Positions 44,075 to 52,972 of a DNA stretch of 64,000 nt are shown piece by piece. Every line of letters begins with the position of its first letter. Within the stretch, counting starts at the first letter, position 1. The notes beneath the pieces are model-generated. The model worked only from the letters and a program-made list of their open reading frames with translations. It did no database searches and had not been told where the DNA came from. The position numbers were made by a program, and so were the translations under genes. This stretch comes from CALGSZ01 sp042408955 (GTDB taxonomy: Bacteria; Chloroflexota; Chloroflexia; Thermomicrobiales; UBA6265), in NCBI GenBank assembly GCA_042408955.1, contig JBHOQQ010000172.1:1-64000 (forward strand), given 5' to 3'.

Positions 44075-45091
44075 TCAGCAGCAGGTTAGGGTGAGGCCCA
44101 CCCGCTCGCGGACTTGCTCCATCTTGCGCGCGGCCATAACCCGTGCGCGCTCGGCTCCTTCCTGCAACACGCGCAAGGCGACGCTCGGATCCTCGTTCAA
44201 GTCCGCAATGCGCTGCTGGATAGGGCGGATAGCTTCGACAAGCACCTCGGCAAGGTCTTGCTTGAATACGCCATACCCCTTGCCGGCGTAACGCTGCTCC
44301 AGTTCGGGGATACTGATGCCAGAGAACAGGGAATAGATGGTGAGGAGATTGGTGAGCGCGGGCTTATCTGGCCCGGCGACGACCTCGGTGCCGGAGTCGG
44401 TGACCGCGCGCCGAATTTTGCGGCGAATGGTATCCGGATCATCCGTGAGCGCGATGTAGCTGTTGGGGCTCCCGGCACTCTTGCTCATCTTCTTGGTTGG
44501 ATCGTCGAGCGCCATGATGCGCGCGCCTTCTGGCTTGATGTCAGCCTCAGGGATGACAAAGGTTTCACCGTACCGAGCGTTGAAGCGCTGCGCAATGTCG
44601 CGCGTCAGCTCGATGTGCTGCTTTTGGTCCTCTCCGACCGGCACCAGGTCGGTGTCGTACAGGATGATGTCGGCGGCTTGCAGCACCGGATAACTGAACA
44701 AGCCTGCTGACACCTGCTCCTCTTTCCCGGCGGCTTTATCTTTGAATTGAGTCATCCGCCGCAGCTCGCCGAACATTGTCACGCTGTTGAGGATCCAGCA
44801 CAGCTCGCTGTGCTCGCGGACGTCTGATTGCACAAACAGCACGGATCGCTGTGGGTCAATACCCGTGGCCAGCAGCGTGTTGGCCATCGCAATCGTATTG
44901 GCGCACAACGTGTCGCGCGTTGTCGGCACTGTGATGGCGTGAAGATTGACGATGCAAAAGATGTTATCGTAGAGATCCTGCTGGTTGACCCAATTGCGGA
45001 TCGCTCCGAGGTAATTACCGATATGGCTCACGCCCGATGGCTGAATGCCAGAAAAGACGCGCTTGCGCCGTGGGGTCTGCACGTCCTCCAT
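44075..45091 (-). CDS. trpS: Tryptophanyl-tRNA synthetase
   Basis: A 338-residue class I synthetase charging tRNA-Trp. The signature sequences are SHIGNYLGAIRNW (HIGH motif as HIGN, residues 23-26) and KKMSKSAGSPNS (KMSKS). GLFSYPVLQAADIILYDTDLVPVGEDQKQHIELTRDIA, in outline, is the tryptophan and adenylate pocket. Length is normal. A leader of about 120 bases with hairpins lies upstream. Only one copy is seen in the window. Confidence 0.96.
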   Translation of the reverse strand: MEDVQTPRRKRVFSGIQPSGVSHIGNYLGAIRNWVNQQDLYDNIFCIVNLHAITVPTTRDTLCANTIAMANTLLATGIDPQRSVLFVQSDVREHSELCWILNSVTMFGELRRMTQFKDKAAGKEEQVSAGLFSYPVLQAADIILYDTDLVPVGEDQKQHIELTRDIAQRFNARYGETFVIPEADIKPEGARIMALDDPTKKMSKSAGSPNSYIALTDDPDTIRRKIRRAVTDSGTEVVAGPDKPALTNLLTIYSLFSGISIPELEQRYAGKGYGVFKQDLAEVLVEAIRPIQQRIADLNEDPSVALRVLQEGAERARVMAARKMEQVRERVGLTLTCC

Positions 45092-45122
45092 ACGATTCCT
45101 ACTTTCTCTCTTCGATCAGGTT

Positions 45123-45225
45123 GCGTCTAACAGGCAATACCCGCAACGGGAGCAGACGCCTCCGCCCGTCCCAAGATGATGTTCTGGACATCACGGCCTC
45201 TGCCGGCATCCAGGGACGGATTATA
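45123..45225 (-). promoter_or_regulatory. trpS promoter -10 and structured leader
   Basis: On the minus strand a perfect TATAAT (45220-45225) would start a leader of about 120 bases. In it GCGTCT/AGACGC (45123-45128 and 45154-45159) encloses CCCG-CAA-CGGG (45140-45150), a nested hairpin ending some 30 bases before the trpS ATG. CCGTCCC/GGGACGG (45166-45172, 45213-45219) pairs across the start point and is probably not an RNA stem. No T-box core sequence was recognised. Confidence 0.4.
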
Positions 45226-45372
45226 CCCGCGAGGCGCCGAAAGATTGCCCAGGTAACCGCGCTGGTGCGACGCGCTCATCGCCGAGGGTGGACTGAAGTG
45301 CTGGCGTGCGGGCCAAAGCAGTCCGCTCTCGGGGCTGCGAGGGCGATGCAGGTGACTTGAGTGACTCGATGG

Positions 45373-45735
45373 CTATTCGTCGTCGCTCTCGTCGGTGGAG
45401 CAATCCTCGGGCGAGAGCCAGCGCGTGCCGAAGTCGCGCATGCTGTCAATAACCGGCAGCAAAGCGTACCCCTTTTCAGTCAGCGAGTATTCCACCCGGG
45501 GCGGCACTTCCGCGTAACAATGCCGCTCGATCACCTGCGCCTCTTCGAGCCGCTTGTGCCGCTCGGAAAGGGTCTTGGGGCTGATGCCGTGTAATGAGCG
45601 CTCAAGCTCGCTAAAGCGGCGTTGCCCCTGGGCTAGGTCGCGCACAATAAGCGGGGTCCACTTGTTGCCGATAATCTGAGCCGTCCGTGCGACTGGGCAG
45701 CCAAGCGTTTGTGGTGACTCAAGTGATTGCTTCAT
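45373..45735 (-). CDS. HxlR-family transcriptional regulator
   Basis: A 120-residue winged-helix protein. The HxlR pattern is clear: CPVARTAQIIGNKWTPLIVRDL, RRFSELERSLHGISPKTLSERHKRLEEAQVIER and VEYSLTEKGYALLPVIDSM. Cys17 in LGCPVAR sits where redox or electrophile sensing is seen in some members. It faces away from the FAD oxidoreductase gene across 196 bp, the usual arrangement for a regulator and its target. The ATG at 45735 gives the standard family length. Confidence 0.88.
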   Translation of the reverse strand: MKQSLESPQTLGCPVARTAQIIGNKWTPLIVRDLAQGQRRFSELERSLHGISPKTLSERHKRLEEAQVIERHCYAEVPPRVEYSLTEKGYALLPVIDSMRDFGTRWLSPEDCSTDESDDE

Positions 45736-45867
45736 GCGAGTGCCGTGCCTCTTGGGTTGCGGGTCACGATCGCGCTGGTGAGAGACGAAGACCCTACGGC
45801 TCTCCATAACTATCAAAAGCATAGCATGGCAGGAATGCCGGGTAAAGGCGCGGCCAGCGCGGCCGGT

Positions 45868-45875
45868 GGTATGAT
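45868..45875 (+). promoter_or_regulatory. Extended -10 promoter for the FAD oxidoreductase
   Basis: TGGTATGATCC (TATGAT at 45870-45875) lies 57 bp before the start codon with no -35 match, in the intergenic region shared with the HxlR gene. Confidence 0.5.
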
Positions 45876-45931
45876 CCCGCCGAGCGACCAATCGAGGCAA
45901 AGGAGGGTGGGGAGAACCCTGAGGGAGAGCA

Positions 45932-47506
45932 ATGGCGAACAGTTCGTCGTACGATGCGGTGATCGTTGGCGGCGGGCACAATGGCCTGGTGGCCGCGTGT
46001 TATCTCGCCGGAGCGGGGCTCAACGTCTGTGTCGTTGAGCGGTACAAAGAATTCGGGGGCGCGGCAATTTCCGAAGAGATCGTGCCGGGCTTCATCTTTT
46101 CCGTGGGCTCGTACGTCCTCTCGCTTGCGCCGCGCAAAATCCTTGATGATCTGAATCTCTGGGCGGAAGGCTTGGAATTTGTCGAGCGCAACCCGCGCTT
46201 CTTTGCGCCGTTTCCTGATGGCTCGTCTCTCACCTATTGGAACGATCACGAGCGCTGGCTGGAGGACTTGCGCCGCATCTCGCCGAAAGACGCCGCGGCA
46301 TGGGATTACTACGATGCGATGCTGGAGCGTGCCTGCCAAGTCATGGATAAGTACATCCTCCGGCGGCCGCCCTCGTGGGCAGAAGTCGCGGCCGAGTTCC
46401 AAACGCCCGAGGATAAGCTGATCTTTCAGAAGTTCTATCTTGGCTCCGCCGCGGATATTGCGGAGTATTTCTTCGACAGCGAGCAAGTGCAAGCGGTCGT
46501 CGCGGCCTCCGGCATCATCGGCACGTTCCGTGGCCCGCGCGACGCCGGAACCGGCTACGTCAAGCTCTATCACTCGATGGGTATGTCGACTGGCCATCGA
46601 GGCCGGTGGACGTACCTGCGTGGGGCAATGGGCGCGTTCTCTCGGGCGCTGGCAAACGTGGCTCGCAAGCGGGGCGCGACGATCCGGACCGGCGCGGATG
46701 TGGCGCAGATCAGCATTCGCGATGGCCGGGCCACAGGCGTTGTGCTCACGAACGGCGAAGAAATCTCCGCCAAGGTGGTACTGTCGAACGCTGATCCCAA
46801 GCGCACCTACCTTCAGCTTGTTCCTGAATCGGAGCTACCGGCAGATTACCGGCGCATGATCGAGGCGATTCAGATCGAAAGCCCGGTGATGAAGATCAAC
46901 ATGGCTGTCAGAGAGCTTCCGAAATTCGTCGCGCTAGGCGATGATCCAGAAAAGCAGCGGCAAGGCAGCACCGGTGGGCTGTTCATCGCGCCGAGCATTG
47001 ATTACATGCAGCGAGCCTTCGAGGATGCGCGCAATGGCAGGCCGGCGGCGCATCCGTTCATGAATATCCACATGCAGTCGGCGGTGGACCCATCCGTGGC
47101 GCCACCAGGCATGCATACGATCTCCATCTTCACCCAATACTTCCCTTATACCTTGGCCGAAGGGACGTGGGAGCAACGGCGAGACGAAATTGCCCAGCAT
47201 GTGATTAAGGAATTCGGTCAGTACGCACCGAACATTCCAGACGCGATTGTCGGTATGCAGGTGCTGGCGCCACCCGATCTGGAAGCTCGCTTCGGCCTGA
47301 CTGGAGGGCATATTTTCCACGGAGAACTCGTCCCCGAGCAGGCGTTTGATCTTCGGCCTGTGCCCGGGAGCTCCAGCTACGAAGGGCCGATCAAGGGCCT
47401 GTATCTCTGCGGGTCTGGTGCCTGGCCAGGCGGTTGTGTCATGGGCGCTCCGGGTCACAATGCCGCGCACGAGATCATCGAGCGCTGGCGGGACGTACGT
47501 CCCTGA
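45932..47506 (+). CDS. CrtI/PYROXD2-like FAD-dependent oxidoreductase
   Basis: A 524-residue flavoprotein. The FAD motif AVIVGGGHNGLVAACYLAGAG and RYKEFGGAAISEE open the protein, and GLYLCGSGAWPGGCVMGAPGHNAA closes it, as in the phytoene desaturase/PYROXD2 group. RGAMGAFSRALANVARKRGATI is the conserved middle. These enzymes oxidise or isomerise hydrophobic substrates; carotenoid work is possible but no crtB or other carotenoid gene is near. GAGGGAGAG precedes the ATG. It is divergent from hxlR and may be regulated by it. Confidence 0.87.
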   Translation: MANSSSYDAVIVGGGHNGLVAACYLAGAGLNVCVVERYKEFGGAAISEEIVPGFIFSVGSYVLSLAPRKILDDLNLWAEGLEFVERNPRFFAPFPDGSSLTYWNDHERWLEDLRRISPKDAAAWDYYDAMLERACQVMDKYILRRPPSWAEVAAEFQTPEDKLIFQKFYLGSAADIAEYFFDSEQVQAVVAASGIIGTFRGPRDAGTGYVKLYHSMGMSTGHRGRWTYLRGAMGAFSRALANVARKRGATIRTGADVAQISIRDGRATGVVLTNGEEISAKVVLSNADPKRTYLQLVPESELPADYRRMIEAIQIESPVMKINMAVRELPKFVALGDDPEKQRQGSTGGLFIAPSIDYMQRAFEDARNGRPAAHPFMNIHMQSAVDPSVAPPGMHTISIFTQYFPYTLAEGTWEQRRDEIAQHVIKEFGQYAPNIPDAIVGMQVLAPPDLEARFGLTGGHIFHGELVPEQAFDLRPVPGSSSYEGPIKGLYLCGSGAWPGGCVMGAPGHNAAHEIIERWRDVRP

Positions 47507-47524
47507 GCCAAATCTCACGCATCG

Positions 47525-47561
47525 GCCAGGCACGGGCCGGTTGACGCGCACCGTGCCTGGC
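47525..47561. terminator. Inverted repeat after the FAD oxidoreductase
   Basis: GCCAGGCACGG (47525-47535) and its exact complement CCGTGCCTGGC (47551-47561) surround a 15-base loop, 18 bp after the oxidoreductase stop and 38 bp before the M55 gene. It could be a terminator, an attenuator or an mRNA stabiliser. There is no U tract. Confidence 0.5.
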
Positions 47562-47599
47562 GTGCCAAAGATGATCCAGGTTGACGCGGGAGGACGGTA

Positions 47600-48454
47600 G
47601 TGAAAGTTCTGATCTCAGCGGACATGGAAGGAACGTGCGGCGTTGTCTCCTGGGTGCAGGTGATGCCTCCGGAGGAAGGCGAGCACCCATCGTCGCAAGT
47701 CGAGTATGACCGGGCGCGCTTGCGCATGACGCGCGAGGTGAACGCGGCGATTGAGGGGGCAATAGCTGGTGGCGCGGATGAAGTCATCGTCAACGACAGC
47801 CACGACGGGATGCGGAACCTCATTCCGGAGGAGCTCCATCCCGCCTGCCGGTGGATCAGCGGCAATGACAAGCCGCTCGGCATGATGCAGGGGGTAGATC
47901 TTGAGGGAATCGGGGCTGTGCTCTACAAGGGATACCATGCGAAGGCGGGCACACCGAACGCTCCGCTTGCCCATACCTGGTCAGGTTGGATCAACGACGT
48001 TCGCATCAATGGTCGCTCGACGGGAGAGTTTGGCATCAACGCGGCGATTGCCGGGCACTTCGGCGTGCCGGTGGTGTTTGTCAGCGGGGATGCGCGGGCG
48101 GTGGAGCAAACGCGCGCGTGGATCGGCGACCATGTCACTGGCATCGCGGTGAAAGAGGGACTGAGCACCTTCGCCGCGCTTCACCTGCATCCGGCGCGGG
48201 CGCAGGAGCTGATTCGGCAAGGGGCAGAAGCTGCGGTGCGGGGCGCCAGGCAGGCAAAGCCGTGGGTGCTGCCTGGTGGGAGCGTCGTTGAAGTTGAATT
48301 CGACCACCAAGCGCGAGCCGATCAGGCATCGCTGGTGCCAGGTGTCCGGCGAGCAGGGGAGCGGTGCGTGGCGTTCGAGCCAGCGGATGGCGTGGATCTC
48401 ATCCGCATCTTCCGTGCGGTCGCCAAGACCGCCGCGATTCGCATGTCGCCGTAG
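47600..48454 (+). CDS. M55-family D-aminopeptidase, DppA type
   Basis: A 284-residue zinc peptidase. The dizinc ligands of DppA are all present: Asp8 and Glu10 in SADMEGTCG, His68 in NDSHDGMRN, His113 in YKGYHA and Glu143 in TGEFGINA. Family members release N-terminal D-amino acids from short peptides, such as peptidoglycan fragments, and form decamers. It has a GTG start at 47600 with GGGAGGA upstream. No peptide transporter is adjacent; the nearest is the importer at 30765-34580. Confidence 0.9.
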   Translation: MKVLISADMEGTCGVVSWVQVMPPEEGEHPSSQVEYDRARLRMTREVNAAIEGAIAGGADEVIVNDSHDGMRNLIPEELHPACRWISGNDKPLGMMQGVDLEGIGAVLYKGYHAKAGTPNAPLAHTWSGWINDVRINGRSTGEFGINAAIAGHFGVPVVFVSGDARAVEQTRAWIGDHVTGIAVKEGLSTFAALHLHPARAQELIRQGAEAAVRGARQAKPWVLPGGSVVEVEFDHQARADQASLVPGVRRAGERCVAFEPADGVDLIRIFRAVAKTAAIRMSP

Positions 48455-48820
48455 CCACGTGTAACGTGCCCGATGACCTGGGCAGCCGGTACCGACTGCG
48501 ATGACGCGGCTGCTTCTGCGGTTGCGAGCCGCTCGGTCCGGCAGTGACTTGAGCGATTCGTCGGCTTCGCCACTCCCGCACTGGCGCGAACGGAATGGCG
48601 GTGCTGTGTGTCGCGAGAAAAGGATGCCGGGGGCTTCCGCGCTCTCCCGCCTCCCCGCCGGTGAGCGTCACCCGTCGATTGCCGGGCCGGCGGATGGCGA
48701 AATCCCGCGGGCAGGTTCCGTGACCCATCACACGGGGACCGCTGCGTTGCGGCGAGGGTTGCAACGATGGCTTGCGCCAGGCGGATGCCGCGGGGTGCGC
48801 GATCGTGACCGGATGGGACG
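48455..48820. other. Intergenic region, no gene found
   Basis: Between the convergent M55 gene and the secreted-protein gene I see no frame with a ribosome site and family resemblance. The stretch is GC-rich, with several short imperfect hairpins and no recognisable tRNA, riboswitch or repeat from the families noted elsewhere. Confidence 0.5.
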
Positions 48821-49999
48821 TCACGCATCAATGGGGATCGACGCGCTGCTTTCGGCAGTCGCTTCCGGTTCGGACGTTGTCTCATGCGGCACCGAGGTGG
48901 GCGACGGCTCCGGCGTGGCAGTCGCAGTTGGCTCGGAACTGGCATCTGCCTCTTCCTCGACGACCACGGTGTCAGCCGGCGCGGAGGGCTCGTCAGCGGG
49001 CTCAGCTATCTCGGTTGCCTCTGTTGCGGTTGGCTCGGCCGTGACCTCTTCAACAGCCGTCTCATTCGCAGGCTCGTCTTCTTGGATTTCTGCCGCATCG
49101 GGCTCTGTTTGACCTGGCTGGCTGGCAGCCGCAATTTGCATCTCTTCCACTGGGGTCGCTGCGCTGTCAACGACGTCGTCCAGTGAGGGAGACTCGGTTG
49201 CTGGCGCCGCTGGGCTCGGCGAGGCCAGCATCGTCCCGTCGGGCTGCTCGTCCGGGGAGGCTGTTTCTGGCTGCACGTCGGGAGCCGCGGTCGCTTCCGC
49301 AGATGCTGATGGTGTCGCCTCGATCGCTATGTCCGGCGTGGGCGGGGTCGTCTCCAATGTTGGCTCGGGGGACGTAGGGGCCGTCGGCGTCTCGGTGGGT
49401 TGGGTGGACACCCAATCCGGCGGAACCGCGTCGGCACCGGTTGCGGAGCCACCGATGGCGTCTCCGCCGCGAGCCGCCTGGCCGTCACTGCCGGTTGCCG
49501 AGACGCCAGTCACCGACGCGCCACGCACCGTCGTCTGCGTGATGCTCGACGCCTGCAGCGTGACGTCGATTTCAACGCCGACCGTCTGTCCATAGACGGC
49601 CGATGGCACGCCGTTCCTTGGGATAAGCTCGACCTGCATTGGTACGTACCGCCCATTGCGGATCGGCAGGCTCACGCGCGCCGTGACGGTCAATGAGCCG
49701 TCGGTGGCGACGTCGTGATCCCCTTGGACCCAGCGAAACGCCTCGCCAAATCCGTTGAAGCCATCATCGACATAGACAAGCTCGTTGATAGTGCCGCGCG
49801 GAACGATCAGGTCAATCATGATCGGTCCGATGACGTCTGGAAGATCGTCGATCGGGATCGCGACCCAGATCTGGAGATCTTCGCCATTGACCCGGACAAT
49901 GGGATCCGATCGGCACCAACCCTTGCCGGCGCTGACCGGGATGCCTGTCAGCCAGAGGCTCAGCAGGATCACCAAGGTGAAAACGCCAGAGCGGCGCAT
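48821..49999 (-). CDS. Secreted protein with 220-residue acidic Thr/Pro/Glu tail
   Basis: A 392-residue exported protein. A signal peptide (MRRSGVFTLVILLSLWLTGIPVSAG) is followed by a compact domain of about 140 residues (KGWCRSDPIVRVNGEDLQIWV to VGVEIDVTLQASS). The rest, from about residue 165, is a low-complexity tail rich in Thr, Pro, Glu, Ser and Ala that is probably disordered. It has no membrane anchor. A strong ribosome site AAGGAGG precedes the ATG. The first domain looks beta-rich, and I do not recognise the family. The tail may span or bind the cell wall, or carry O-glycans. Confidence 0.82.
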   Translation of the reverse strand: MRRSGVFTLVILLSLWLTGIPVSAGKGWCRSDPIVRVNGEDLQIWVAIPIDDLPDVIGPIMIDLIVPRGTINELVYVDDGFNGFGEAFRWVQGDHDVATDGSLTVTARVSLPIRNGRYVPMQVELIPRNGVPSAVYGQTVGVEIDVTLQASSITQTTVRGASVTGVSATGSDGQAARGGDAIGGSATGADAVPPDWVSTQPTETPTAPTSPEPTLETTPPTPDIAIEATPSASAEATAAPDVQPETASPDEQPDGTMLASPSPAAPATESPSLDDVVDSAATPVEEMQIAAASQPGQTEPDAAEIQEDEPANETAVEEVTAEPTATEATEIAEPADEPSAPADTVVVEEEADASSEPTATATPEPSPTSVPHETTSEPEATAESSASIPIDA

Positions 50000-50514
50000 G
50001 GAGTGTCCTCCTTATAAACGATGATGAATGTAAGCGTGGTCGTCTTCGTTCGAACAGATTTTGTGCAAGGTGCGATGGCACGGTGCTTTGCAAACTCAAC
50101 GGTTCCCAAGGCGATCATAGGGGCCTGGTGACATGCCGTCACTGACAAAAGCATGACTTTGGTCCTGTGCAAAAGGACAACAGTCGCGCGAGCACCTGAG
50201 ACGAGGGGATGTGGATGACACGAGCGGAGACACACGCGATGTCAATGTCGCCCTTGGCGCGGGCCTCAAGACCCGCGTTCAAGCTACGAAGCCCCCATAA
50301 GGTGGCTAGTGCGACATGATGGGTGGCAAGATCAGCCGGCTTTCGCCGGCTTTCTAGACTCAGCGCGGGGCGAACGTCCCCGCGCGATGGGACTGAGCCG
50401 TGTCCCGAGCAACGCGAGGAAGCCGGCCGTTAGACCCGCGCGGGAGGCGGCGTATCTGCCAATGGGCTCCAGCCCATGAGGAAAGACACCGCGCTCAGTT
50501 CTGATTTCCCCGGG
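50000..50514. repeat. Intergenic block with REP-like modules
   Basis: No gene is seen in 515 bp. GTCCT...AGGAC forms a small hairpin near 50162-50177. GCGGGCC-TCAAG-ACCCGCG followed by TTCAA lies near 50259-50282, AGCCGGC-TTTC-GCCGGCT at 50334-50351 (the exact reverse complement of 19260-19277) and CTCAGCGCGGGG...GCGCGATG at 50369-50398. TGGGCT-CC-AGCCCA is at 50463-50476. The first part also holds the promoter region of the secreted protein gene. Confidence 0.75.
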
Positions 50515-51342
50515 CTAATTGCTCCGAAAGCGCTTGAGGAAGGTCTGGAGACGGGCCGTCTTCGGGTTGTCGAGCACATCTGCTGGCGGCCCTTGCTCGA
50601 CCACCACACCCTCGTCCATAAAGACGATGCGATCGGCTGCTTCTCGCGCAAAGAGCATCTCGTGGGTAACGACGATCATGGTCACGCCGTGGCTAGCAGC
50701 CAAGTCTTCCATCACTTCGAGCACCTCACCGACTAGTTCCGGATCGAGTGCCGAGGTGACCTCGTCGAAGAGCATCACCTTCGGCTCCATGGCCAAAGCC
50801 CGCGCGATCGCCACGCGCTGTTGTTGCCCGCCGGAAAGCTGGGAGGGGTAACTATTCGCCTTATCCGCTAGTCCCACTCGTGCCAGCAGCTCCATTCCCC
50901 GCTGCTTGGCAACCTCGTTCGCAACCTTCCTGACCTTGATCGGGCCAAAGGTGACATTTTCCAGCGCCGTCATGTGCGGGAACAGGTTGAACTGCTGGAA
51001 CACCATCGCCGTTTCGGTGCGCAGCCGGGCGATCTCCTTCTCTGGGGCTGGAACCAGCTTGCCGTTGCGCTCCCGATACCCAACAAGCTGGCCACCGACC
51101 CAGATCCGCCCCTCTTGATACGTTTCCAGGAAATTGATGCAGCGAAGCAATGTCGTCTTGCCGGATCCACTCGGCCCGATGATACAGACCACTTCACCGG
51201 TCGCTACGTCAAGGTCCACACCGCGAAGGACATGGAGCCCACCATACCATTTGTGAACTCCCGCGATGCGCACCATCGGTGTTGTCGTCGCTGGCGCAAC
51301 AGCGGCAGAAGCCAGTGTTCCTGTCGTGCGGTTATCGTCCAT
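50515..51342 (-). CDS. Polar amino-acid ABC transporter ATP-binding protein
   Basis: A 275-residue GlnQ/HisP-type ATPase. Walker A is IIGPSGSGKTTLLRCIN, the Q-loop is FQQFNLFPHM, the signature is LSGGQQQR, Walker B is VMLFDE and the switch is VVTHE. A 15-residue spacer (YRERNGKLVPAPEKE) between Walker A and the Q-loop is common in HisP-type subunits. ATG at 51342 follows GAGGAG. It is the last gene of the four-gene operon and energises the two permeases encoded upstream. Confidence 0.94.
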   Translation of the reverse strand: MDDNRTTGTLASAAVAPATTTPMVRIAGVHKWYGGLHVLRGVDLDVATGEVVCIIGPSGSGKTTLLRCINFLETYQEGRIWVGGQLVGYRERNGKLVPAPEKEIARLRTETAMVFQQFNLFPHMTALENVTFGPIKVRKVANEVAKQRGMELLARVGLADKANSYPSQLSGGQQQRVAIARALAMEPKVMLFDEVTSALDPELVGEVLEVMEDLAASHGVTMIVVTHEMLFAREAADRIVFMDEGVVVEQGPPADVLDNPKTARLQTFLKRFRSN

Positions 51343-51374
51343 TTGGCGCTCCTCGCCAGACCAATTGCTCCTCA

Positions 51375-52022
51375 TTATGCCAATCCCACGCGTGTTCGAC
51401 GGCCCAGCCAGGCTCCAGCGCGGGAGATGGCAAGGCAGCAGAGGAAATAGACAGCCATCGCCGTCACGTAGAATGCAATGTAATGGCCCTTGGCGCTGGC
51501 ACGCTTTTGCACGGTAAAGAGAAAGTCGGCCTGACTGACGAGCACCGCAAGAGACGTCCCCTTGAACATATCGACAGCAAGGTTCGTCCACGGCGGAATC
51601 ATCAACGGCACTGCCTGCGGCAAGAGAACATAAAACAATCGAGGCCAAAACGTGAGTCCCAGCGATTTGGCCGCGTCGATTTGACCTCGTGGAATCGTCG
51701 CGATCGCTCCCCGGACGATTTCCGACATGTGCGCTCCCGCAAAAATCGCCAGCGCAAGCGAAATAGATTGAAACGAGCTCAGGTTGATGCCATATGCCAC
51801 GGGGCCGTAGAAGAGCAGAAAGATGGTGACGATGAGCGGCACTCCGCGGATGATGTCCACGTAGGCGCGGAGCACCGGGCGCACGGCTGCCGGACCATAG
51901 AGCAACCCGACTCCACCCAAGATCCCAATCGCGGTCCCGAGCACGATCACCACCGCAAATAGGCGCAGGGTATATTGCAACCCCTGCCACAGAAGCTCCC
52001 GGTTATCCCAAACGACGTCCAC
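51375..52022 (-). CDS. Polar amino-acid ABC transporter permease (second)
   Basis: A 215-residue HisM/GlnP-type permease with about five membrane segments. YVDIIRGVPLIVTIFLLFYG and the EAA-type loop GQIDAAKSLGLTFWPRLFYVLLPQAVPLMIPP are typical. It sits 15 bp after the first permease gene and 32 bp before the ATPase gene. It is expected to pair with the other permease as a heterodimer. Confidence 0.92.
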   Translation of the reverse strand: MDVVWDNRELLWQGLQYTLRLFAVVIVLGTAIGILGGVGLLYGPAAVRPVLRAYVDIIRGVPLIVTIFLLFYGPVAYGINLSSFQSISLALAIFAGAHMSEIVRGAIATIPRGQIDAAKSLGLTFWPRLFYVLLPQAVPLMIPPWTNLAVDMFKGTSLAVLVSQADFLFTVQKRASAKGHYIAFYVTAMAVYFLCCLAISRAGAWLGRRTRVGLA

Positions 52023-52037
52023 ATCGGCCTCCGTCGC

Positions 52038-52793
52038 CTAGACCGACCACTTGATGCGCCCTTCGAGGAAGCGCAAGCTGAAGGCAAGGAACCATGCCGT
52101 CACGAGATAGAGTAGGCCGGCTGCCGCCCAACCCTCGATTGGACGGAAGAAATCGGTATTCACCTTGTTCGCGGCAAAGCTAAGCTCCCGGACACCGATG
52201 AAAAATGCGATGCCCGTGTCCTTGAACAGGGAGATGAAGGTGTTGCTGAGCGACGGGAGCACTGCCCGCAGCATGATTGGCAGCGTCACATGCCTGGCAA
52301 TTTGCAGGCGCGTCAGGCCAAGTGATCGCCCCGCATCCAAATAGCGGCGTCCAACCGACATGATCCCTGCCCGGAAGATCTCGGTGAGGTAGGCGCCTGC
52401 ATAAATAGAAAGCGCCACCATGAAGGTGCGCTCCGGCGTGGGCAAGAGGTCGAGCACGAGTTCTTGCCCTGTTGACCGGCGTGGAAAAGCCTGGGGGAGG
52501 CCAAAGTGAAAGATGAAGACAAGTAAGAGGAGGGGAACATTGCGAACCAGCTCGACGTAGGCGGTCACCACCGACTCGGCCAGCTTGTTGCCAGAGGACC
52601 GCAGGAACGCGCCGATGATCCCAATGACCGAGCCGAAAGCGAGTCCAACCAGGGCAAGCTTGAGCGCCAGAATCAGGCCGTCAATAAACCATTCTCTATT
52701 GTCGAGCACGTATTCCCAACGCACCTGGTAGGGCAAGCGAATGCCCCAGATTAATGGAGTGAGCCAGTGCTCTGCCACCACGTTACCGATCAT
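52038..52793 (-). CDS. Polar amino-acid ABC transporter permease (first)
   Basis: A 251-residue permease of the same family: YVELVRNVPLLLLVFIFHFGLPQAFP and the docking loop RRYLDAGRSLGLTRLQIARHVTLPIMLRAVLPSLSN in outline. It is longer than the second permease because of a segment (RRSTGQELVLDLLPTPER) between helices. ATG at 52793 with GAGG upstream is preferred to the GTG two codons earlier. It lies 179 bp downstream of the binding protein gene. Confidence 0.92.
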   Translation of the reverse strand: MIGNVVAEHWLTPLIWGIRLPYQVRWEYVLDNREWFIDGLILALKLALVGLAFGSVIGIIGAFLRSSGNKLAESVVTAYVELVRNVPLLLLVFIFHFGLPQAFPRRSTGQELVLDLLPTPERTFMVALSIYAGAYLTEIFRAGIMSVGRRYLDAGRSLGLTRLQIARHVTLPIMLRAVLPSLSNTFISLFKDTGIAFFIGVRELSFAANKVNTDFFRPIEGWAAAGLLYLVTAWFLAFSLRFLEGRIKWSV

Positions 52794-52972
52794 CAACACG
52801 CCTCGTTACACGCTGCCACACGGTCCGGTGGTTCGATGCAGTGCCATGTCGTGTTAGAGTTGTGCCTCATTCCTCTGGTCGGATCCTGTCGTGTCGGCAC
52901 GCATTGCTCACGACATGCGCGTGCCGCCCACCGAGGGCAGGCGGCACGCTGCGATTGTGCAACGTCTGAGAG

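Noticed and set aside
45092..45220. T-box riboswitch for trpS
   Set aside because: The conserved T-box core and antiterminator bulge were not recognised, so only a structured leader is reported.
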